Below, piece by piece: positions 1 through 7,415 of a stretch of 20,294 nt of DNA. Location of the stretch: assembly GCA_964483145.1 (NCBI GenBank), contig CAZAAK010000044.1:1-20294 (forward strand), written 5' to 3'. Under the pieces are notes generated by a model. That model searched no databases and was not told where the DNA came from. It was given only the letters and a program-made list of their open reading frames with translations. Each line of letters starts with the position of its first letter. Position 1 is the stretch's first letter. Position numbers and translations under genes: made by a program. The DNA is from Colimorpha sp964483145 (GTDB taxonomy: Bacteria; Bacteroidota; Bacteroidia; Bacteroidales; P3).

Positions 1-268
1 AAGTGTCAGCCCTAATTTTGGTCAGCCGAAAAGTTTTACCGGACAGCAATAAATTGGTTACTGTATATTGGTAGCCTCCTGAGTCAGTTGCCCGCGGGTT
101 GCTAAAGATAGGGTCTACTCTGCGCCCAAAGAGCCCGCATTTGCGTGCTATTTGTGCGGCGCCTGCCAGAACGCTCCTGTCCGCCCCCATCTCCCCGCCT
201 GAAGCGCTCTCGGCTATGGTTTGGCGTAGTTTTGCGTTTGTCCGTTGCTTGGCCTCTATCCACTCCAC
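1..268. other. Left-edge stretch with no supportable gene
   Basis: I find no convincing coding region here. Short open stretches run off the left edge on the plus strand (one closes at about 49-51, another at 72-74) and could be the last codons of a gene outside the window, but they are too short to assign. Longer open frames across 99-779 are antisense to the barrel gene and show no recognisable domain. No tRNA or rRNA was recognised. Confidence 0.4.
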
Positions 269-303
269 AAAAAAAGCAATCCCCGCCTTGCGGCAGGGAT
301 TGC
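269..303 (-). terminator. Rho-independent terminator of the small outer-membrane barrel gene
   Basis: Read on the minus strand, the arms at 292-303 and 276-287 form a 12-bp stem. All pairs are Watson-Crick except one G-U, and the loop is four bases (288-291). The stem is followed directly by seven U residues (269-275). It lies 33 bp beyond the stop codon at 336, in the right orientation to end that transcript. This is the clearest intrinsic terminator in the window. Confidence 0.9.
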
Positions 304-335
304 ACTATTGGGTAAAACAGTTTTCCAACGAAGGG

Positions 336-794
336 TTAGAAGCAATAGCGGATGCTGAAGGCTCCGTCAAAACCAAAGGTTTGGAGCGCACCGCAGTTGT
401 CGGGAATCAGGAAGTTCCACAGAGGACGGATGTCGAGGGCAATCTGCAGGGGGATGTTGAACTTATATTCAATGCCAAGCTGACCGCCAATGGCAACGCC
501 AAGGCCGTGGTTGGTGCAGTAGCCAAGCTGAGCGCCGGGGCCAATGTACCAGTTCAAGCCACCGTTGATGTTCATCACCCAATGGTACATGCCGGTCAGA
601 TGGAAGTAGCTGTCGTTGTTCTTGGAGAGGCCAAGGTCAAGTTCCAAGCGGTTTCCGCCCAGGCCCTGCTGATAGGAGAGCTCGGCACCGTAACCGGAAC
701 CACCACCAAAACGGAGACCAAAAGCGTTACTCTGTGCATTTGCAGCAAAGCTCATGGCTACCACTGCTGCCAAAACTAAGAATAATTTCTTCAT
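336..794 (-). CDS. Small secreted outer-membrane beta-barrel protein
   Basis: The 152-residue protein begins with a typical Sec signal peptide (Lys-Lys start, hydrophobic core at about residues 4-18, likely cleavage after Ala-Asn-Ala at 18-20, leaving an N-terminal Gln). The mature part alternates polar and aromatic/hydrophobic residues, is glycine-rich, and ends in phenylalanine (RYCF), a standard outer-membrane barrel signature. About 130 mature residues would suit an eight-stranded barrel of the OmpW/OmpX/PorT-like kind. I cannot name a specific family or ligand. The gene appears monocistronic, with its own -7 element at 858-865 and a strong terminator at 269-303. It is GC-richer than the island that follows, so it probably belongs to the backbone genome. 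Confidence 0.8.
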   Translation of the reverse strand: MKKLFLVLAAVVAMSFAANAQSNAFGLRFGGGSGYGAELSYQQGLGGNRLELDLGLSKNNDSYFHLTGMYHWVMNINGGLNWYIGPGAQLGYCTNHGLGVAIGGQLGIEYKFNIPLQIALDIRPLWNFLIPDNCGALQTFGFDGAFSIRYCF

Positions 795-857
795 GATGTT
801 TTTTTTAGTTGTTGATATTTAAACGTTTATTAGTACTTCTACAGTTCTATTAGCTTG

Positions 858-865
858 CAAAATTA
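858..865 (-). promoter_or_regulatory. Bacteroidota -7 element for the barrel gene
   Basis: On the minus strand this reads TAATTTTG, followed by C, matching TAnnTTTG. It lies about 64 bp upstream of the start codon at 794, leaving an AT-rich leader. I see no good -33 TTG at 19-21 bp spacing, so the call rests on the -7 element and its position. Confidence 0.55.
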
Positions 866-1075
866 ATCAAAAAAAGCGAATCTGTACATAAATATTCAAT
901 ATTTAACACTTTTTCGAGACCATTTTCGCAGTGCGCACAAACGCCCGCCCAAACTTTCCAAGAGTCTACTCAAGAGTTACTGTAATATGCGCACACCCCG
1001 TCCATCGGCGCATTCATCCCGACAGTGGCGCGGTGAACCTTCTTTTTGTCCAATCCGTCTTTCGCCTTGTATGGT

Positions 1076-2128
1076 TTAATCTATGATGCTTTCGCTTAGT
1101 TCGTTATGTTTTTCTGCATTTTTGATGACGCATTCCTTGCTTGTGTTCGCATAACAATATACGCAAAAATGCCTGCATGTATTGTACATGCCAATATCCT
1201 TGCTTACCATGCATCCACAGATGTTTCTTTGTCCCGTATCTTTTACCTTCCTTTTTTTCTGTGGGAGGGGGGGAAGATTCCCGAACATGTCCCGCTCTGG
1301 CCACTTTAGAGTATGCAGGTAATAGAACAACTCTTTGTCGTCCGCAAAAATGCGTTTCATCAACTCCCCGTCTATGCAACGGTTATGCTCTATACCATAA
1401 TCTTCCAGGTCTATATCCTCAGCGCATGTTGCCATTTCGATATTCCAACCTTGTTTATGCCATGCATCGCGTATTTTCTCGAGTCCTTGAACTATCTCAA
1501 TCCGTTGGGCATGGCTTGCTTCGGCATTCTCAACATCCTCTTTTGTAAAGAGTGCAGTCTCATTTACTAGATTGTATTGCACTTTGCGGTAGGCTTTCAC
1601 GTCAACAAAACTGAATACCAATTTGTCGGTATATCCTTTTAGTTTGTTTCCAACATTCCATATCCTTGTCAAAAGCTCGCGCGGGCTAATGGAGGGGGTG
1701 ATGATAAGGGGGTCGAAACGCCAAATGACTTTTTCCTTGCCAATTCTGTCGGACAGTTGTTTGAATGTTTCCGCCCGTTCATCTACAGATGCCACATTTG
1801 GTTCGAATCTCTCCTTTGTGTAGTCATTCAATGTTACTTGAAAATAATAATGAATGCCCATTTCGTCCAGTATGTGCAAGTATGGCAGAATCGGTTTGGG
1901 TTTTTTGGTCCAAAAAACAACAACTCTGCATCGCTCAAACGAAACGTATATCTTTTGTCGGTTGAATGGATTGTACCAAACGCAATAACCTTTTGCCAAG
2001 CGATTGAAGAACCATTTGGCATAAAAGGCTGGTATATCCGTAGAACGGCTTGCCGAAATGATAACAGGGGCTGTTGCCTCAACAATTTCACCGGAATCAG
2101 TTCTAATGGAAACTTTATCGGATATCAT
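1076..2128 (-). CDS. DUF1848 protein with C-terminal radical-SAM-like iron-sulfur cysteine cluster
   Basis: This 350-residue protein matches the DUF1848 family along its length. Family-like blocks are ISASRSTDIPAFY (24-36), YNPFNR (52-57), VVFWTKKPKP (70-79), YYFQVTLNDY (94-103), WRFDPL (136-141) and FSFVD (172-176). The C-terminus carries CGC (304-306), SKDIG (309-313) and the cluster C318-xxx-C322-xx-C325 followed by YAN. CxxxCxxC is the spacing that binds the SAM [4Fe-4S] cluster in radical SAM enzymes, where it is normally N-terminal. Its place here at the C-terminus suggests a rearranged radical SAM enzyme (inference). The reaction and substrate are unknown. This is the last gene of the four-gene AT-rich operon, overlapping the preceding 814-residue gene by 14 nt, so co-expression is likely. 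A seven-G run at 1267-1273 lies in the coding sequence before the cysteine cluster. Confidence 0.85.
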   Translation of the reverse strand: MISDKVSIRTDSGEIVEATAPVIISASRSTDIPAFYAKWFFNRLAKGYCVWYNPFNRQKIYVSFERCRVVVFWTKKPKPILPYLHILDEMGIHYYFQVTLNDYTKERFEPNVASVDERAETFKQLSDRIGKEKVIWRFDPLIITPSISPRELLTRIWNVGNKLKGYTDKLVFSFVDVKAYRKVQYNLVNETALFTKEDVENAEASHAQRIEIVQGLEKIRDAWHKQGWNIEMATCAEDIDLEDYGIEHNRCIDGELMKRIFADDKELFYYLHTLKWPERDMFGNLPPLPQKKRKVKDTGQRNICGCMVSKDIGMYNTCRHFCVYCYANTSKECVIKNAEKHNELSESIID

Positions 2129-4559
2129 ATGTGTCGGATAGATAGGCTATGATTTTTTCAATTGGAATTTTTTGGTAATTTTCTTTAGCACCCTTCCAAT
2201 AACTTGGTTTATTCTTGTATTCTTTACTATCGGGAGTAATGTCACGCCTTTTTGTCATATAGGTAAGCAATCTACTTTTTACATGCGTATTTTCTCCAGG
2301 CTTCCCGTAATAGGCTCCCCTCTCCTCATGGTGTTGCTCAACAACCCACTTCATGTCCTTTTTAAACGTTTCTTTTGCATGCTTGTCTTCAATCATTTTG
2401 GAGCATTTTTCAATCCATGTTGTGTCTTCAAGGAGAGATTTGCCTTTATGGGCGATGTCTTGGTGTTCGCTTTCTCGGGCGTATCTTTGTGTGGATTTTT
2501 CATTTTTATCACAAAACATTTCGGATTGCTTCCCCGCTATTCTTTTCTCAGTCGAACTGAGTATTCCTTGTTCTGTTGAAATGGGTGTATTATACAGTAT
2601 GGAAAATATCTGGTTTAGCTTATCCGATGTGTTTTGTTTGGATTTCTTGTCTTTAGGAAGTTTAGGATTAATGATTCCCGTTACCATCTTATGGAGTTCC
2701 TCCTGGGTATATTTATCTGTATTCAACTGGAAGTTTTCCTTTATTAACGCTCCGTATGCAGCAGTATTGTGCCCCAACATATTAGTGGCAAGGTCCATAA
2801 ATTCTTTAGGGCTATGCTTCTCCAAATTTGGCGTCTCCTGTATCGCATTTTCGGCCCTGCTCTGCTGTAGCGTTGTCGGTTCTATCGTGCTGCCTATTGG
2901 TCTATGTATGGGGCTAGGTATGTTTTCAGCGTTGCTAATGTTTCCTATTTGATGGAAATCAACATCCGCCAATTCTCTCCCGAACAGGTCTTTATAAATC
3001 GCAAGGTATACGCCCTTATAATACTCCTTATCTCCATCTATAAGTTGTGACGTGAACGTTTTTGGCAAAGATGCAAAACCATACGTTGCTCCATATAGAC
3101 CAAGAACAAACTTTGGATTATTGATTTTGCATTGTTCCATATAATCGAGGAGTCTATCAATGTCTCCTCCTTTCTGGCAGAATACAGCAAAGGATTTCAG
3201 GATATCGCTGGAAGTGCCAGATACGTTAAAAGGTGTGCTTTCTTGAAAGTGATTGAGCAAATTGTTGATATAGGTTTGCGCTTCTGAATTTTCCCATCCT
3301 TCATATATCTCTTTAAGTAGCCTTCCCCCGTTGAATGCTATGGCTAGAGAAGTTTCAACCCCGTGTTTGCTTACAATGCTTTTATATTCCCCATTAATCT
3401 GCGATTGCACAAGTTTTTCGTAAAAAGGTTTATCTTCGGTATCTCTTATAGTGACGGTATTGCAATGCTCAATCTCGATAAGTTCGTTGATATTTTGTTT
3501 TTTAGTCTTGAGACGTTCATAGGCAACTACACGGTTAACGGCGCTTCTTAGATTTCTTATGGTACGATCGAATGCTTCGGATGATTTGTCGTTAAAACAG
3601 TCAAACAAATCATAAGCATCGTATGTTGGGGACAACCGCAATTTTGCTTCACAAAAGTATTTATAAAGGTCGTAATGGTCAAAAAGCTTGATGCATTGTT
3701 CCACAGAAAGACCTAGCGGATTTTGAGATAGACGGCTCTCGGTCCTTTTACGGTTTTCGATTGATGATTCGTCCGTCTTAACAAAAATATCATTGAAAGT
3801 TTTTATGTTTTCTTTTAAAGATGCGTCTTGCGCTTCTGTTGGGCGTCGGTACGGAGAGTTGAAAGCTGCTGAAAGTGTGTTCTGCAGCTTTATGGCAATG
3901 GCTCGCAACTCAGCTACTTCTGGACTGACCGCAGTATTTGCGCCAATAAGGTAGCAATACAAAAATCCCTTTATACGGTCAACTAATGTGTCTTCTTTTA
4001 TCTTGTTGTCAGATAAGGGTGGTATATCAGAAGGTTTATAGGAAGCGTCCCATTGAAATTCAGTATCGCTCCTAGAAATAGAAAAATCTTTTACCCTTTC
4101 TACAATTCCGTTTCTCGACTTTGTCTGTCTAATCTCAAAACATTTCGAGTATAGCTTGGAAAATTTATTTTCCAAGCTCGATTCAGCCTTTGTCAATACC
4201 CCTTGCCGTTCGGTGTCGTCATTAAAATACACATGGCAGTGGAATGGATTTAGGTATATTGTATCCGAACATGTGTATACATCAACTCCATCCTTGCTCT
4301 TTACATGGCAGAATTTCCCATCAGTATAATCGTCTGTCTCAATTTCTATAACAATAGGATAGTTTTCCAATTCGTCATTGATTTGGAATACTGGATATTT
4401 CGAATAAAGCAGAATGACATTGTCCATGTCATTCGCTTCAACGCTATAATATCTTTTGTTACCAAAGTCACGTCTTGAATAAAACGACTTTGGGGAAATA
4501 GATTCCGTAGTGAAGATATTATTGAAGTTTAATGTACAAGATGGTATATAGAGTTTCAT
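2115..4559 (-). CDS. Large 814-residue protein of unknown function, third gene of the island operon
   Basis: I do not recognise an assigned domain. Residues 1-180 look beta-rich and end near a Pro-rich turn. Distinctive blocks are IPSCTLNFNN (5-14) and TESISPKSFY (18-27). Residues 185-540 look mainly helical and contain GLYGATYGFASLPK (487-500), a motif distinctive enough to seed a family search. Residues 540-585 are a polar Pro/Ser/Thr-rich linker. Residues 585-814 are Lys-rich and helical. There is no signal peptide, membrane segment, Walker motif or obvious nuclease or methyltransferase motif, so it is probably a cytoplasmic scaffold, sensor or substrate-recognition subunit (inference). 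It starts 11 nt after the SF1 ATPase gene and overlaps the DUF1848 start by 14 nt, which ties it to both. Codon use is AT-rich like its operon partners. Confidence 0.85.
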   Translation of the reverse strand: MKLYIPSCTLNFNNIFTTESISPKSFYSRRDFGNKRYYSVEANDMDNVILLYSKYPVFQINDELENYPIVIEIETDDYTDGKFCHVKSKDGVDVYTCSDTIYLNPFHCHVYFNDDTERQGVLTKAESSLENKFSKLYSKCFEIRQTKSRNGIVERVKDFSISRSDTEFQWDASYKPSDIPPLSDNKIKEDTLVDRIKGFLYCYLIGANTAVSPEVAELRAIAIKLQNTLSAAFNSPYRRPTEAQDASLKENIKTFNDIFVKTDESSIENRKRTESRLSQNPLGLSVEQCIKLFDHYDLYKYFCEAKLRLSPTYDAYDLFDCFNDKSSEAFDRTIRNLRSAVNRVVAYERLKTKKQNINELIEIEHCNTVTIRDTEDKPFYEKLVQSQINGEYKSIVSKHGVETSLAIAFNGGRLLKEIYEGWENSEAQTYINNLLNHFQESTPFNVSGTSSDILKSFAVFCQKGGDIDRLLDYMEQCKINNPKFVLGLYGATYGFASLPKTFTSQLIDGDKEYYKGVYLAIYKDLFGRELADVDFHQIGNISNAENIPSPIHRPIGSTIEPTTLQQSRAENAIQETPNLEKHSPKEFMDLATNMLGHNTAAYGALIKENFQLNTDKYTQEELHKMVTGIINPKLPKDKKSKQNTSDKLNQIFSILYNTPISTEQGILSSTEKRIAGKQSEMFCDKNEKSTQRYARESEHQDIAHKGKSLLEDTTWIEKCSKMIEDKHAKETFKKDMKWVVEQHHEERGAYYGKPGENTHVKSRLLTYMTKRRDITPDSKEYKNKPSYWKGAKENYQKIPIEKIIAYLSDTYDIR

Positions 4560-4570
4560 TGAAATTGAAT

Positions 4571-5587
4571 TTATAACTTAAGGTTATTACCACTTGATAA
4601 CGTTGTGCTATACAAAGACTCCGGAACATTATCAAAAAGGCTCGATAGGTTCCCTGAGTACATGATATACAGACCTTCGTAGGAACGTGTGATGGCAACA
4701 TATAGTGGATTTCTGTCGTTGTCATCACAATTAGGAAGGAATACATGCTCAAATTGGAGCCCCTTAGAGCTATGATATGTCATCAACTTGGGATTGTCGG
4801 AGGTAAAATCCAAGTCTATCTGTTGGTTGATTTTTGCTTCTACATTTAGTCCTTTCTTACTGAAATAGTTATAGGCGTGTTCTACCTCTTTGTTTGCTCG
4901 GAATAGAATACCGACATCTTCCATATTCTTATTTTTTATCAAAGAAATAATGGCATCATACTGTGCTTCCAAAGAGCGATACTTTAGAATCTTCGGCCTA
5001 TGGACCCCTTCTGTCTTGCATCTACTCTCAAGATTATCCTCATCGGAATTGAGATATTGGGCAAGCCTAGCAATTTTCTTTGGTAGCCGATGATTGAATA
5101 CCAACTGTTCTATTGGGAATTTAGTAAAATGCTGGATATCCTCCATTGATAAAGTTTTCCTGTCCTTGATAAACGAATACAGTTGTTGCGCCGAATCTCC
5201 ATACAAAAATAGGGCTTTCCTTGCTTTTGAGCGAAATAGCTCAATATCCTCTTTTGTGAAATCTTGTGCTTCGTCAACTATAATATAATCCGTTTCCGAG
5301 CAGTCCTCATGAGCCCAATGCCAATAATAGTCCACATTTGTTTGCTTAATGCCAACTTGTTTAATGCCGTCTGCCATGTATTGCATAAGTGCTTTCGTGA
5401 ATACAATGTACTTAAGAGAACCACTGTGCTCGTCCTGAATTTGCTTGGCTTTCCAAAGGGCTAGAATCGATTTTCCACTGCCAGCGCACCCCTTCACAAT
5501 GAAAGATCCAGTAGTTCTCCTGTTTATGACCTGAATCTGATAGTCGTCAAGTTGAGAGTCTTTTACATAAAAACTTCTTTTTGCCAT
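4571..5587 (-). CDS. Minimal UvrD-like superfamily 1 ATPase/helicase
   Basis: The 338-residue protein has the SF1 helicase motifs in order. There is a Q-motif-like Gln17, Walker A GCAGSGKS (33-40), Walker B VDEAQD (104-109), motif III GDSAQ (130-134), motif IV NHR (165-167), motif V YHSSKGLQFE (271-280) and motif VI YVAITRS (296-302). True UvrD/Rep proteins are about 650-750 residues because they carry 1B and 2B accessory domains. Those are missing here, as in small UvrD-like ATPases of accessory systems. It may therefore use ATP hydrolysis to translocate on or remodel nucleic acid rather than unwind processively (inference). It begins 1 nt after the methyltransferase stop and ends 11 nt before the 814-residue gene. 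GajB of the Gabija system is a functional analogy only; no GajA-like nuclease is present. Confidence 0.9.
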   Translation of the reverse strand: MAKRSFYVKDSQLDDYQIQVINRRTTGSFIVKGCAGSGKSILALWKAKQIQDEHSGSLKYIVFTKALMQYMADGIKQVGIKQTNVDYYWHWAHEDCSETDYIIVDEAQDFTKEDIELFRSKARKALFLYGDSAQQLYSFIKDRKTLSMEDIQHFTKFPIEQLVFNHRLPKKIARLAQYLNSDEDNLESRCKTEGVHRPKILKYRSLEAQYDAIISLIKNKNMEDVGILFRANKEVEHAYNYFSKKGLNVEAKINQQIDLDFTSDNPKLMTYHSSKGLQFEHVFLPNCDDNDRNPLYVAITRSYEGLYIMYSGNLSSLFDNVPESLYSTTLSSGNNLKL

Positions 5588-5588
5588 T

Positions 5589-7058
5589 TTATGATATTTT
5601 TACGTTGAATGAATCAATTATGTTTTTGTTGCCAGTCTTGCTTTTGGGGCAAAAGGCCTCGCCTAATCCCCATTGGTATTTCTGAGGATTTATAATATGA
5701 GCCATGTCGACAAGATTTTTGCTCAAGATGCCTTCTTTAAGATTCTTTCTGCAGAGTATTCTGTAGCAAACTCGGCTCTCGTCCTTTTGTTTCTGCCGAT
5801 GAGTTACTGTAAAAGTCTGCTGAATGAAGCAACTAGCCTTGCAATCCTTGTATGTGCCGCATGATAGGGGCAATAAGGTCTCCAAATTTTCTGTTTCCCG
5901 TATCAATTCATTGATTTGCGAGTTCATTATCTGCGGATAAAATTTTTGCGACTTTTCATCTTTTGTCGTTACATCGAGCATTAGCAATAGTCCATTAGCC
6001 GACAGCATTTCCCCCAAATAGCGGGCAATGCCTTTATATCCGGATTCTACAATACCATGTGAGATTAACTCGCAGACAACTTTGTCGCAAAGTATAAAGT
6101 CGTATTTACCCTGATGGTTCAGTAATCTAGCAATATCCTCTTCTGATGAAATTTTACAGTGTTCTATTTTCACATCAAATCGGTGCGGTGAATATGTGGA
6201 ATGTGCTTCCAATATCCTTGAAAGTTTGCCTAATGCAATTTCATTGCCATCGCAAGCTACTATCTCGATTGATTTGGGTTCTGTAAAATATTTGTCAAGT
6301 GCAGAAAGTAGTCCTATCAACTCTCCACCTGTCCCAGCACAAAAATCGAAGATGCGAATATTTTGCAAAGAGTGGAAGATATCCTTGATTTTAGTGTTTT
6401 GGAGTAAATTAGCAGCAATACAGAATATTTCGGCATAGCTACGCGGGAAATATGTACCCAAATACACTCTAACTTCATCCTTCGTTAAATCAAGATTGTA
6501 CTCAAAGCGTGAATGCTCTGGAGCATACACAGCCAACAACTGCTCAAAAAGGAACTTGTCCAACCAGTGGGGCAATATCGTTCGAGACTTACGGAACGAT
6601 ACATTCGCGTCATCTTGCCGAACGGATATCTCATTTTGCTGTTCGCTATGGGTATAATTGCTCTCCCCTTCGCACCAAAAAATACGGTCAGAACATATGA
6701 CGTAAACTTTTTTATGGATGAATTTCTCGATTTTTTCCGTAAGAGAGGCCACACCTTCGCTATCTACCACTACAACATATTCGAATGATTGGGCGACATC
6801 TCGTAATTCTGCGTGTATTGTTGAATCTATCTGTGTGGAAGATAGTACCTTTACTGAATGGTTGCTTCCACTGAAAAGTACAGATACAATCTGCTCAGCA
6901 AAGGACTGGAGATGTTCTTTACTGGCATCTTCCTCTGGTATTTTGCCGAAACCTTCTTTGCCGGTGCTGTCCTTTGTCAAGCTTGGTCTGTCCTTCATTT
7001 CAAGTGTTCCCGTCTTCTGCTTTTTTTGATTTGCAAATGTACGCTTTTTTTCTGACAT
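5589..7058 (-). CDS. Rsm22-like SAM-dependent methyltransferase with C-terminal cysteine cluster
   Basis: A class I methyltransferase core is visible. Motif I is FDFCAGTGGE (237-246), an acidic residue follows the second strand (CDGNE, D270), and the motif IV region is FILCDKVVCEL (321-331). It lacks the DPPY/NPPY motif of adenine and N4-cytosine DNA methyltransferases. The element before motif I (VYLGTYFPRSYAEI, 198-211) and the cysteines after the core (C400, C406, C410, then C431 and C436) resemble the layout of Rsm22 rRNA-methyltransferase-like proteins, which bind an Fe-S or metal site. That family link is inferred from pattern only. Residues 1-190 are extra and uncharacterised. The start is uncertain: the ATG at 7058 lies inside an inverted repeat, and a promoter -7 element (7034-7041) lies downstream of it, so M21 at 6998 may be the true start. 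First gene of the operon; the next gene begins 1 nt later. Confidence 0.85.
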   Translation of the reverse strand: MSEKKRTFANQKKQKTGTLEMKDRPSLTKDSTGKEGFGKIPEEDASKEHLQSFAEQIVSVLFSGSNHSVKVLSSTQIDSTIHAELRDVAQSFEYVVVVDSEGVASLTEKIEKFIHKKVYVICSDRIFWCEGESNYTHSEQQNEISVRQDDANVSFRKSRTILPHWLDKFLFEQLLAVYAPEHSRFEYNLDLTKDEVRVYLGTYFPRSYAEIFCIAANLLQNTKIKDIFHSLQNIRIFDFCAGTGGELIGLLSALDKYFTEPKSIEIVACDGNEIALGKLSRILEAHSTYSPHRFDVKIEHCKISSEEDIARLLNHQGKYDFILCDKVVCELISHGIVESGYKGIARYLGEMLSANGLLLMLDVTTKDEKSQKFYPQIMNSQINELIRETENLETLLPLSCGTYKDCKASCFIQQTFTVTHRQKQKDESRVCYRILCRKNLKEGILSKNLVDMAHIINPQKYQWGLGEAFCPKSKTGNKNIIDSFNVKIS

Positions 7059-7064
7059 GCAAAA
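7034..7064 (-). promoter_or_regulatory. Probable promoter of the four-gene island operon
   Basis: On the minus strand TACATTTG plus C (7034-7041) fits the Bacteroidota -7 consensus TAnnTTTG. A TTTTG (7060-7064) lies 18 bp upstream as a -33 candidate, slightly short of the usual 19-21. Transcription would start near 7027-7030, inside the longest reading frame, and would favour translation from the ATG at 6996-6998. No other -7 match was seen between here and 7140. Confidence 0.55.
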
Positions 7065-7077
7065 TTTTTTTGCATGT
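7055..7077. repeat. Perfect 10-bp inverted repeat over the operon promoter (candidate operator)
   Basis: The left arm ACATGCAAAA (7055-7064) and right arm TTTTGCATGT (7068-7077) are exact reverse complements with a 3-bp spacer. The left arm contains the putative -33 element, so a dimeric repressor bound here would block transcription. The long-form start codon (7056-7058) is part of the left arm. No regulator gene is encoded in the operon. Confidence 0.6.
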
Positions 7078-7090
7078 TAACATTTTTGTA

Positions 7091-7099
7091 GGGGGGGGG
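7091..7099. repeat. Nine-G homopolymer tract upstream of the island promoter
   Basis: There are nine consecutive G residues on the plus strand (C9 in the sense of the minus-strand operon), about 27 bp upstream of the candidate -33 and 14 bp beyond the inverted repeat. Tracts of this length can change length by slippage. Raw sequencing error is the main alternative explanation for any length difference. Confidence 0.6.
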
Positions 7100-7381
7100 T
7101 AATTTCGTGGCTGTAAATATTCAGCACATGCTTGAATGTTTTCTAGTCTGGACGTGTTTGGCGCGGAAAGTATGGCCCCTAGGCGGTAGCATTTCGCATC
7201 CGCATGCAGCGAATTGGCCTACATAAAGCCTTCTATGCACGTGGTCCTCTGGATGCGCCGAGGGCTTCGCGGAAGCGGTACATGTATGGAGGACGACCTG
7301 GCATCTGCTAGTAGGCGTGCTTTGGAGGGTGGGAGGTGGAGGCTCGGAGAACTTTTTTTCCAGTGTTCCATTCATTTTTTG
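7100..7381. other. Intergenic region between the island operon and the hydrolase gene
   Basis: No convincing gene was found. The composition shifts here from AT-rich to GC-rich, so it may hold the island boundary. Small hairpins occur (for example GCTTC/GAAGC near 7267-7279) but without a U tract or a recognised RNA family. I saw no tRNA, no integrase site and no obvious direct repeat shared with the other island edge (795-1075). Confidence 0.4.
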
Positions 7382-7389
7382 TAATTTTG
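7382..7389 (+). promoter_or_regulatory. -7 element of the hydrolase-LysM gene
   Basis: TAATTTTG followed by C matches TAnnTTTGC and ends 26 bp before the ATG at 7416. A T-rich run at 7353-7359 sits where the -33 would be but lacks a clean TTG. Its position also argues that the in-frame ATG at 7317 is not used. Confidence 0.6.
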
Positions 7390-7415
7390 CACCCGCATTT
7401 TCTGTTTTTGGCATC

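Noticed and set aside
99..779. 226-codon plus-strand open frame opposite the outer-membrane barrel gene
   Set aside because: Antisense to a gene with a clear signal peptide, C-terminal Phe, promoter and terminator; the frame shows no domain and runs through the terminator.
795..1075. Island attachment site or terminator at the downstream end of the cassette
   Set aside because: Only short chance repeats were found (CAAGAGT twice, GTGCGCA twice); no direct repeat was matched to the other edge, no integrase or tRNA seen, and no hairpin with a U tract.
1076..7058. Restriction-modification or Gabija assignment for the cassette
   Set aside because: The methyltransferase lacks a DPPY/NPPY or cytosine-C5 signature, no nuclease subunit is recognisable, and no GajA-like OLD/TOPRIM protein is present.
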